64,000 bases of DNA from Caprimulgus europaeus (Eukaryota > Chordata > Aves > Caprimulgiformes > Caprimulgidae). The stretch covers positions 30,508,037 to 30,572,036 of the forward strand of contig OU015525.1 of NCBI GenBank assembly GCA_907165065.1, read 5' to 3'. Positions 25,501 to 37,500 of the stretch are shown piece by piece (within the stretch, counting starts at the first letter, position 1; every line of letters begins with the position of its first letter). The notes beneath the pieces are model-generated. The model was not told where the DNA came from and made no database searches. It was given only the letters and a program-made list of their open reading frames with translations. A program made the position numbers and the translations under genes.

Positions 25501-28500
25501 CAAGACTTTCTTCCTAGCTTTCTTCATTTGGCTTTGATTTCTGTTTCAGCTAAAAGATATGTTTCCGGGCTTTCGATTGGCCCTCCCACCAAAGCGCTGG
25601 TTCAAGGATAATTATAATCCTGACTTCTTGGAAGATCGACAGTTGGGACTACAAGCATTCCTCCAGAACCTGGTGGCTCACAAAGATATTGCTAATTGGT
25701 ACGTGATTAAACTTCGCTTGTGGATTGGTATTTTTTTGTGTTCAAAGTTCTCATATAGGCTTCTAGACTCTAGCAGTGACATAGTAAGGAATTTCATTAT
25801 CAGTCATGTTAATGTGCATTTGATCATTATGTGAATTATTTAGTGTCCTATTAAATTGATACCATCTTAGCCTAAGCAAAAAAGGGCAATTGCAGTATTT
25901 TGAAATGTATATGGTTAACTACTAACTAAAAGCTGTAATATTTAAACTGTTAGACTAATCCCATGTTTACTCCTAAAACATTGCTTCTGTGCGTTGAATG
26001 CAGAATTGATACATTTTTAGTTTATATTAAGATTAAATGTTAGGCTTTCATAATAGAAAGTACCTACTCTGTTATGTGATTAGTTTTTAAAATATATTAA
26101 ACTAAAGGTTTTTAATTTACATTACTTGATAGTAGTAGAAGTACCTTTATAGATTGCTTTACGTAACTAAATGTAAATCACAAACCAAAAAAGGCTCAAG
26201 ACGAGTCTAAAAACCAATGTGTTCAAGCAACAAAGTACAGAAGTCTCTTTGAACAGCATCTTTTTTTCATACAAAGTGAAAGATTATTCCAGAGCTGGAA
26301 GATGAGTAGAACATAATTCTGGCAAATGAAATGTAAAATCAGTTTAATATAGGCCAGAAGAAAATTTTCGTAAGCAAGTTGCTAGAGGCAGAGGAGTTAG
26401 TTCTAAAAGTCTTTTCCAACACCAGAAATAAAAAAGTTGTGAGGTTGCTGTACAAGAGATTCTAGGAGGTGGAGTGAGTCTGAGGAACTGTCTTCATCTG
26501 AAACTTAATTAAAAATGAAGAGTAAGAAATTACCTAGAGCAAACAGCATTCCCTCAAGAATTTTAAAGGAACTAAAATGTAAAATTGCTGAGCTGTGAGA
26601 CCGTATAATCCTTATATCTACTTTTACTTTTTAGTAGGGTGGCTGTTACTACATTTGGTACATTTTTATAAGGCATTTGACTGTTGAGTCTGGGAACTAG
26701 AGATTAGTAAGTCTGATTCTTGGTACTGCTTGTAATTAAAAAACTGGTAAGCAGGTAAATAAAAATAGTACTTGAAAAAGCAGTGAAGTCTTTTGCAAAG
26801 GGAATCTGTCTTACAAGTAGTTATGAAGGAGCTCGTATAAAATGATTGAAAAGCAAGGGGAAAAGGATTGATGAAAACTTAGGGCTATTACATATGGAAT
26901 GCTGGATCACAATGATGGACACTGATGTTCAAAGTATGTGGAAATTAACAATGAGATCATGAAGTACTGTAGAAGGATCCCAAGGCACCAAGTAACTAAC
27001 GTTATTTCATGTCATGAAGTGTGAAATGACAGTAAGTACATACACACAGAATCAAAAACTCAGTTGTTTTTTACAACCTGGAGAACAACTGTTGGCATTG
27101 ATAGTGTTCTGAATCGGTTTACCATTCAGCAGTAGTTAAAAAGTTGCATTAAAAATTGTTGAAGAGGAACTTGAAAGGGGAAAAAAAAAGTTATTGCTGT
27201 GGGAATCTGAATTGCACTTCAACATAGTCCAGTGCTAAAACATGGCATTGGATTTCAAAAGAGGATCTGCTAGAACTCTTTAGTCTGTTGTCTTAGGAAA
27301 GGGCTGGCTAAACAGGGCATGTGAAATCATCAAGGGGATAGGGAAGGTGAGTAAAGAATGTTAATATTTTGCATGATTCATAGTCATCTCTCAATATGTC
27401 ACACTGAGTTATGAAGTTTTGTTGTGAGATGTCAGAGACAGAAAGCTTAAATGGTTTCAAAAAGAAATTGGGATCAACCTATGAGTTTCTCTGTCAGTGG
27501 CTATTAAACATGATTATATGGGTGAAATATGTGACTGAGAAGTTTAGGAACTTCCTGGCTATTAAATTATGCAATATTAGGTGTACCAAAAAAAAGTTAA
27601 TTATTCTCTAAATGTCACTTACGTTATGCTGCTGGAGACAGACTAGTGAGCTGGATGTGCTTTTAGTCCTCTTTATGCTTTATGTTGGAGGCTTTATGCT
27701 TCATGTTGATGTAGCTAGTTTGATATTTCAGCTGGCTTGTTTGTATCTTGATGATGGTCCATATTGGACAAAATAGCATTTGTCATAAATTCAAAGCAAC
27801 TTTTAGACTGTATTTCTCATCAGCTACAAAAGGGAATTTAAATATTTATGGAATCAGTTTGTGTTTTGGTTAATGAACAGGTAGTTAACTGAAACGTGGT
27901 TTTGAGGGAAACTTTTGATCTTGGCTGTGTAAGGTTCTGTGTGAAGAATAAGGTTTTTAATAAATTTTATATCCTATTGGTACAGCTTATGTTCTAATGT
28001 TGGGATCTGTGAAAGTTCTGGATTCCCCAGGAAGTTATTAAACTAGGGAGATTTTTTGTTGATTTTATTTTTTTTTACCTACTTATCAGAGAGTAAAAGT
28101 TACTATTAACAGAAGTTAAGATTTAATCTTACATGAGCAGTGGTGAGCATCTGACCCTGCTCCCTCCTTAAATGCTCACCATTTACTTCTTCAGTTTTGC
28201 AAATAAGTTAAACTGCTTGGGTCACACCAAAACCAAATGAGCCTTTTCTCTTTGTAGAGAAGTCTCCTTCATTTCTCTTTATGCACTGTATTATCATTGA
28301 GACATATTGACAGCGGGAAATTTGCTCTTTGGGGATGGGAGACCTCATTTGGTATACCTATTTTCTAATAAAACCAGATTCACAATGTAGTTTAAAGATA
28401 AAATGTAGGATGGTGAGCATGTGACTAAATTTAGAGTCTGTTTTATGTATTTCTTCTCATATTTTGCCTTGTATTGAGGATTCAGTGAAAGATAAATTGG

Positions 28501-31500
28501 AATCCACCCACAGTTTGATGTGTTCAAGAAAATTTCATAACCCACAAAGTGGGAGAAAGAAGTTTAACCTGCTAAACAGAAGTCATCTTGACTTTCTATA
28601 GATGACAAAGCTCTCCTCTGCCTCCACCCTGTATAGGAGGTTGGTTGAAAAGGAGGAACTGAGTCAGCTGTTTGTCTTGTCAGGGATCTCACGTGCAGCC
28701 CTGCCCCTTGCTGCCCTTTGTAATGCTGGTGTACACTGGCATTGCTGCCTCTCTTGAGAAGGATGTCAACCAGCATAGGAGTAAAGAAGGAAGCCATGTA
28801 TAGCAGTCTCTGTTACATAGTATTTCTGTGATACTTCTCAGGCAGAATTTTCTTCCATTTGTTAAATGAAAGGAAGAGGTGTAATATGGGGGAGAGAGCA
28901 GGGGCAGAGCAGACTCTGAGTGAAGCTAGGCTGCAAATGAAAGTTTATGCCATCAGGTGTGTATTTTAGATAGTGGAACAATATTTTCAGTGACTTGTGG
29001 CTTTAAGTTTCTTGACCTCCTTGTACAAAATACTGAATCTACAGCTTTCAGTTTCAAGGAATTGTGAAAACTATAGAAAAAGACAGTTTCCTGCCAGCAG
29101 CTGTAGGGAAAACAAACAAAAAAAATATGGGTTTGACCTGGGCTAAGTAGATGATATGTGTAGATTGGATATTTTTACACATTTATTTTTCTGGACATTG
29201 CCTTTTTGACTCACAAACATTACTGCATATTATGCCGTTTATGCCACAATAAAATTACTAGCAATTGGATTGATTAATGTAAAACAGTGGAGAGGGCTTG
29301 AAAAAAGAAGGGTTTACCACATTTGTCACATAGCATAAGTGGAGGTTGTGAGTACAATTGTCGCAAGGACAATTTTTTTTCAGGTTGGTGTAATGACTGA
29401 TGAGGTAAAAGTGGATACAAAGATGAGTTCTCACCAATAATTGGCCAAAAACCCACTTATACCTTCACATGTTCAATAAGCACTTGAAAGCAGGCTTACA
29501 AAAATCCGACAACAAAATAAAGGTTCAGTGTTTTGGATAAATATTCTTCAAAGCCTTTCTAAAACTAAAAGTGATAGTATAATCAATAATTAGTGTTTGC
29601 TGAAGAAATTTCTTTCCTCATTTTGCTTGCCAAACCTGAGCATGTTTGATTAGACTGTTAGCTGTGCAGAAGTTTCCTTTCTTACGTTTGTACTTTGCAT
29701 CTGCCTCAAATGCAGAGAATGAGCAGAGGGCAGATGCTTCTGCCCTCGCCTTCCCATGGGACTTAGGTGGGAGGAAGTGACAGGCAATTAATTTGGATTC
29801 ACATCTTCCATTTTTGTGCATTCATTGAAGTAGGAGATGATTTCAAGATTTATAGTAGTGAGTGCAAGCACAGAACTTCTAATAAGTTACTACTTGCTAA
29901 TTAATTGTGAATACAATATTCTGATTGGAGGTTATTTATAGAAGAATGAATACAACAGAGCAGGAAAGTTGTAAAAAGGTGGGCGAAGGGGCATGTTGAG
30001 AATTCTGTGAAAAGTAATCTGAACTTGGAAGTTAGAATGAGCAAGGTGCTCAAAATACTCTATAGTAAACAGCAGTGTTACACATACTTCCTTCTTCTGG
30101 CCTCTGCAAAACAATTCATGGAGGGGGATGACAACTGATACACAATTTTAAGTTGAATGCATTAGTTTGAAATGTACATGTAGAGATGCTATGTAGTCTA
30201 TACATGGCACGTTAACTTTGTCACTATTTTATTATTCTTGTGTGTATATATTATATATATAAACATATACTGTATATATAAAAAAATACATGGTGTGTAT
30301 GTGTGAATATCTTAGCATGGGTCCAGAAACATGTTTATTTTGCTTAGTTCCACTGGTATTTCCTGAAGGGGTCTGCGTATGGATTTTGGCAACATACTTT
30401 TTCATCTATCTTTTAATATTTATTTTTCACCAGCAGAATTTTTCAAACCTCTTCAATACCAAAATGATAAACTTGCTTGTCAGTTGTCATGTAGCAACAA
30501 ATTCTATGAAGATCTGAAAAATCATGTTCTAAATTGACTTTCTGTTTGAAAACTGTTGTGTACTTAAGCAATTTCATAAGTCACATTTTAAATACTGTTA
30601 ACTCATACAACTGAGACTTCATAGTTTGTTAACGTTTTTTTGAATACTTGGGAGTAAATTGGAAGATAGGTGTTTGTATGCCTTAAATGTGATCATACAA
30701 GGGCAGTGTTTGTTTAAGCATTGTTGCTTTTTTGTACTTCCAGTAATTCAGTCTTTTTATTTGGTTAAGTCTTGCAGTGAGAGAATTTCTTTGTCTGGAT
30801 GATCCTCCGGGTCCTTTTGACAGTCTAGAAGAGAGCAGGGTAAGTGCTATGTAATACAATAAAAGCAGAGTGCAGTAGTTGTTGTTAGAATGTTGTAAAA
30901 TCTGCTGAACAGCACGGAATGAAACATTTTTATTTCTGTTCTTTCACAAAAATCTGCAAATAGATGTACTTCTGAAACTGGCACAGTCTGATTATTGGTG
31001 CACACTGATAATCTTTGACTGCTGTACTTCATCCCAAGATATAATCTTCTCCTTTTTGCCTTTCATGACCTGTGAATGAAATTTGTTTTTAAGGCAACTA
31101 CTTACATAAGGCGGCTACTGAGTATGAGAGTTTTTGTAGGTTTGTATTCAACACATTGTCACAATGCATACATCTTAGACTTCAGGTCTTGCAGTAAAAT
31201 ATTCTTGCCATGAAATGTAATGTAAAGACTAATTCTGACCACCAAAAATCATGTTCTTGCACATAACTGAGCAGTGTCAAGTAGTGTTATAAAACAGCAA
31301 CCCTTCAACATGCGTATAAGCACACTGAATAATATTGCATGCTGCAGCCTGTTTTATTAGAAGTACATTTCACTGGCATGCAGAGCTATGTCAAGTCTGT
31401 CTAGAACAGATGGTCTTAGTTTTCTTGCTTTACAGAGTAACAATGTGATCTGGAATTGCACATATATTGTTAATGCTGTAGAAATTATGAATGGTTAAGT

Positions 31501-34500
31501 GATGCTCCTTCAACTTAAATTTATAGTTACCAGTCTGTTTTGCATGTGAGTGGGAGTGCTTTGGCTCTTGCTACATTACTGTGTACATCTGAAGGATTTG
31601 CTATGGGTTTTGTGTTATATTTGACTTCTATACAATCACTTTTCTTCATAGCTATTTCAGTTGATGAAAAGTAATTAAAATTACAGGAATTGTATGTTCA
31701 GATAATTAAGAAATCCAAGTGCCACCTTCATAGATATTTGATCATGCATGCTGTGGTGAAGTCTCAGGGTTATTCTTCCACCACAGGATTTTAGGCAAAC
31801 TATTAAAATAGCTGTGCTGTTATAATTTTGGCTATTAACTATTTTTGTAAAGTTGTCAGACACAGCTGTCACGAAATTCTGGTCTCCAGAGGATATTCCA
31901 CTTGATTACATAATGGTTGAGGTTGGAAGGGACCTCTTGAGATCATCTAGTCCAACCTTCCGGTTTAAGCAGGGTCAGCTACTGCAGGTTGCACAGGACC
32001 ATGTCCAGTCAGGTTTTGCATGATCTATGGAGCAGACTTCACAACCTCTCTGTGCAACCTGCTCCACTGTTTGATCACCATTACGGTTAAAAAGTGTTTT
32101 AATGTGTTGGGATGGAATTTCCCGGTTTTTAATTTGTGCCTGTTGTCTCTCGTCCTGTCAGTGGACACCACTGAGAATAGTCTGGCTCCCTCATCTTCAT
32201 TCCCTCCCGTCAGTTATTTATACCCATTGATAAGATCACTCTGAGCCTTCTGTTCTCCAGACTGAAGAGTCCCAACTCTCTCATCCTCTTCTCAGATGAA
32301 AGATGCTCTTTGATTAAGATCTTTGAATCATGAGCCCTGAAGTCCTGGTAGGCAACAAGCTGGAGATCATCCAGGTCCCTCAGTGCTCATGGGTGCAACC
32401 TGTTAGGCCCCATGGACTTACATATGTCCGGTTTGTTTAAGTGCTCCCTGACTTGGGCCTCCTCCACTGAGTGCGAGTCTGTCTTGCCTTTCCTTGTCTT
32501 TTCCTCTGGTTGCAGAGTTCTGGGATTCCTGAAGGCTGGTCTTAGCAGTCAGGACAGGCAAAATGGCATCAAGTACCTTAACCTTTTCAGTGTGATTTGT
32601 AAGAAGCTCCCCCACTCCATTCAGCAGTATGTCCATAGTTTCCCTCATCTTCCTTTTGTTGATTATGTGTTTGTAGAATCCTCTTGTGCTTCCTTTCACA
32701 TGCTGTTGCGTGAAAAGGGTGTTAAAGCAATTTGGCAGGAAATAAACCCCCTTGCATTCCATTTTACCCTCGGATATTAGAGGACCTGGGGGCAGCTGGG
32801 CTGAGATCCTGAGTGATGCCCAGTTCAGCACTATGAGTCTGACAGCAGCAGACTCACTCGATAGTGCGCTGCACTCCTGTCTGCCCACGATTTATGGACT
32901 CTCACGGCTAAACCCGCAGCATTTATCGGTGTCCAGTGGGGAAGGGTGTGGCTGGTTATGGACAGGCACAGTTTACTCAGTGTGGCACTACAAGTCCGGG
33001 TGCATTAATTCCAGATTCACTCGATAGTGCCCTGCACCTTCCGTCCAGTCACAATCCATGGGCTTTCACGGCCTATCAGGTGGTGCCCAGTGAGAAATTG
33101 TGGAGCAGTTTAATAATTGAATAAGGCACTTCAATAAAACCACAGGAATAATACAGATTTGTGTGGATTGTTGGTGATAATCTACAGTCTGCAGAAGTAC
33201 ATACAAGCATCAAGGTTACAAATTACTAACAAGTGCTAAGTTAGAAAGCAATTCTATGGAGATTTCTAAGTCTCTGAGAAAGTTCTCGGGGCAGTACAAA
33301 TCTTACCCAAAGGTGTTCCTGTGGGGGGGAAGAGAGGCTCAGCCTGTCAGCTGATCCCAGCAGTCAGAGGTCTGTGATGGTATCTTCCCTGACTTGTCCG
33401 TGGTGGTGTCTCCCTGACATCCCCCTTTCTTTGGGCTACTTTTATATTGTTTTTACCTTCAAGATGGAGCTTGAGTGACTCTAGTCATACTTGTGATTGG
33501 TAAAAACTTTTTTGTTTCCCCTTTAAGGTATAGGTTACCTAAAATTCAGAGCATATGCTTAGTAGGGGAGTGGTCGCACCTCGGAGGGGAGTAGCCTTTG
33601 AGCCAGAGATGTGGGTTTTTTATTATTATGATTCAAAGTACCCACAAGGATGGCATTTGTCTAAAGGACTGTTGGCCCAGGATTGTAAACAGGTGGCTTT
33701 TTAGCTTCTTGGTGCCTGTGAGGCTTATCTGCAGTGCTTTTCAGGGTTTGGCCACAGAATCTCCACTCTGCTCAATCCTGCACGCTGATATGCAGACCAG
33801 GTTGTCTAGGAAACCACCTTGGAGAGGATTCTTTGCATAACAGTTGTATTCTTCCCTGGGATCTTCTTCAACATTATACCTTTCCTTAATGTGTGAACAT
33901 TAATTAATGTGTATTTTGATTTCTAAGTTACCCCCAGTAATTATTCCACACGTGCCTTGCCAGATTCAGCTCCTGGTTGGCCTTCACTTTAACCCTGTCC
34001 CTGCAAGATGAGACAGCAGCCCTGTCTTCCTCCTGGGTCACTTCTTCATGCTTCCAGTGCTAGTAAACTTCCTTTTTATATCTGAGGTTAGCTAGGAGTT
34101 CCTTGCTCATCCATGCAGCCCTCCTGCAACCTTTGCTTGATTTCCTGCTTCTTGAGATGGACCTTTTCTGAGCTTGGAGGTGGTGATCCTTGAATATCAC
34201 CTAGCTCTCCTGGGCTGCTCTTCCCTCCAGGATGGTTTCTCATGGATTGTTTCTTCCAAGCAGATTCCTGAAGACATTGAACTCTGCTCACCCAGCATCC
34301 ATAGTTGTGGTCCTGCTTTTTGCCCTGTTCCTGCCTGTTAGGATCCTGAACTCCTACATATCAGAGAGTATCTATATCCATCCCTCGGGGTTTTTTTAAC
34401 AATGCCCAACTACAGAGCAAGCACTATGGTTCACATACTTTCTCCTGGAGTTCATTTTTAAAGGTATCCCAAAATAACTTCTGTTTCATCTTTTTGCTGT

Positions 34501-37500
34501 TACTGTTGTCATATAAAGCATTGCAAAAAAAAAAAAGAAAAAAATCTTCTATCACTATTTTCCTAGTAATGGAAAATATGGATATCCTCTATTTGGTTTA
34601 TGTCCATTCTATTATTCCAGTTCAATAAGGACTTGCCAAAACATTTACCTTTTTTTGAGACGGGTACAGGTACCTCCCCTGTTAGAAATTGTTTAGGCCT
34701 TACAGAAACTTAATCACCGAAATGTAGGCAAAGTACTTGCTAAAGCAATCTTTTTTTTTTTTTTCCTTTTCTTTTTTTTTTGTCATGTCCTTGGTAATTG
34801 TTTCCACAGGTCATTTTCGCACCATCAGTGTTTCATGATCCACTGAAGAAGGAAGCAAGGCTCTCTTCCAGCTGGTCTAGTTCTGTTGCCCTTTCAGAAC
34901 TTGCAGGGAAAATTGGTCCCACCTGGGTATTGGAACTGTACCAGACTCCAGGTTTCCAGCTCTTCAAGGAGCAGGAGACCTCGTAACACGCAACTCCCTG
35001 ATAGGTCTTTCTCAGCTTTGGTTCACCTTTCTGCTATTCCAGCATCCCAGGATGTGTTGATGTTTACTTACTCGGTTGTGAAGAGTGACTTCCGTTCTTT
35101 GGGCAGCTGATACACAGACCGCAGCTAGAGATGAGTTTTTCCAGAAGGCTTTTTTCAGTTCTTGTTTAGAACAATGAAACAGTTTACAACACATAGAATA
35201 TTTTTAATTATTCTGTGAATAGGAAAATTTGCATGTGCAGAAATCTAAAGGTAGAAATAGTATCTTAATTATATTCTTAAGGAAATAATGGCAGATCTTC
35301 AGGGAGGGCACCAGCAACCCTGAACAGTTTTACAAAATACATTACAATTCACTTAATTGTCTTGGATGAAATGCAGAATGAAGAATGAATTGCATGCCAT
35401 GTGTTCTTGGCTCTAGTAGATGTGAGTAAAGCTGTGGCTTAACTAACAATTGGTCTTCAATGCCTGTCAACAAAGATATGTTTGCTATCTGAGACAATAA
35501 AATAAAGCAGTGCAAAAATAATCAAAATGGTTATTGGATTAAAAAAAACCTGCATTTGTTTGAATTGCATAATTACAGGAAAATAACATTTTAGTAAAGT
35601 TGATAAGTCTCTTTCAATTAAATCAAAAAATAGTATCTTCTTGATGTTTGTAGTCCATTTGAAAACTTTAGGAAAACAGCATCCTAACAGCATTGTTCTT
35701 AACTGAGCTCATCCAAAATGTTTATATGCAACGGATTCCGTGAATTAGTGGTTAATTGCATGTAATGTTAAGCCAAGGCAGCCGCCTACGTGGGTTTCTT
35801 ATTTAGCAAGAACATGTAAATTATTAAATCAGAATTGCACATTACTGTTGGTAGACTTGCTCTTCTTTCCAGTAATAGATCAGCGGGCTCTGTGCCAACG
35901 CTTCTGTCACTTCCTGCATTCAGTGGATATTGCATTATATGTTGGCTCTTCTCATTAAGCTTTGAGATTGCTCATGGTCAAATTCATCAGGCTATAGTAT
36001 ATATGCATGTCAAGCTCAGCAGAGTAACACAACATACTTATCATGGTTGAGTAGTTAGTGTTCTTAGCATTTCATTAAACTTTTTCAAAATGCTTTTGTA
36101 TCAGTCTTATGACTCTCATGATTGTACTATTTATAGCAGCTATTTGGTACAGAACTGTACAACTTTGTCTTTACCCTGAGTAAGTGAAGAACATGCACTT
36201 TATCCAAATATTCCTAGCATCTTGAGAATAATTAGAAACTATTAAATTTACTTCCAGGTCTTGTGAAAGCAAAGCTTCTATGAGGGGAAAGGGGAGTAAG
36301 GAGTTCAGCTGGTATTCCACATAGGCAAAAAGGTTCAAAATTAGGGACTGCGTATCAAAGGAGAGAAACATCTTTCTAAAGTCTTTTGTGAGACAAACAA
36401 ATGATGCGATAAAGTATTTGCATTGCTGTTTAGCATAAGAAATTCCTTGTTCAAAGCAAAGCAGCATTGTTTACCAAGGACAAAACTTCTCTTTTTAAAG
36501 TTTATATAACTCTTATTGATTATATGGTAATCAATACAAAGGAAAGCAGCTACAATTCTGTTACAGGTTGATATTTCTAAAAGAAAGATTAATAAAGGCA
36601 GTCTACTGAAGTTAAATGGAAGATGTTCTTAAATTTGTCTTTTAGGCTTTCTGTGAAACTCTGGAGGAAACAAATTACCGTCTACAAAAAGAACTGCTTG
36701 AAAAACAAAGGGAGGTTGAATCGCTGAAGAAATTGTTAAGTGAAAAGCAACTTCATATAGATGCTATTGAAAGAAGAATTAGGTATGTAGAAATTTTATG
36801 AGTTTTCAGAGTTCTTTCCATGAAGGCATTTTCTCCATACAATCACAAGCACCAGATTTAAGTGTATTCTTGGACACTACTTTCCCCACATAACTACACA
36901 CAAAGCAATATTTTCAGCAGGCTCTTTTCTCATATGCTGGCTAACAAGCTGTTGTGTAGTACAAGTGACTGGGAAAGTGTTGTCTCATCTTTTTTCCTCT
37001 AAAGTAACTGGAATGACGTTTCCCAATTCTTTAAGTCCTGTAAAGATAAAGCAAAGATTCTGTTCTGCTTTTGAAATGTTGGATATATCGAATGCCCTAC
37101 TAGAGATAAGAGCAGTGGAAAAATTGCTTTGTGTTATAAAATTCCACCTGTACTCAAAGCTTTGACAGAGGATAGTGATCAAGTGATTATATGTCTGTAT
37201 TAATGTCTTTACCTTTGTTCTGAATTGCCTAGAATATGCCACAGTTCATCCATTTAAATCAAGGGGAAAAAAATGATGGAGTTTTATAATAAAACTTTAT
37301 GGTGCCTGTCTGCTAAATTTTGTAGCAGGCTCTGGGAGCTGATGGGCTATTCAGTGTCCCAGCAGACCTGCTGAGTCAGCCATTGTGGGGTTTCCTTAGC
37401 AAAGGAGTAAATTCCCATGGTCCCTTTAGAGGTTATTTTAATAATTCTTGGGTTGTTGAGCATAGCATATCCAACTTGACTAACAAATCCCATCTTTGGA

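Larger units (their letters stand above)
30840..36645 (+). other. SNX16: SNX16 intron 5, repeat-rich
   Basis: A 5.8-kb intron. It holds the antisense CR1 at 31,905-34,365 interrupted by an LTR element, a T/C-rich tract at 34,751-34,781, and an unassigned GC-richer patch at about 34,795-35,110. The remainder is AT-rich without features. Confidence 0.7.

Noticed and set aside
32412..32888. Overlapping frames on both strands (122 and 156 residues)
   Set aside because: They cross the junction between antisense CR1 and the LTR insertion and have no coding features.
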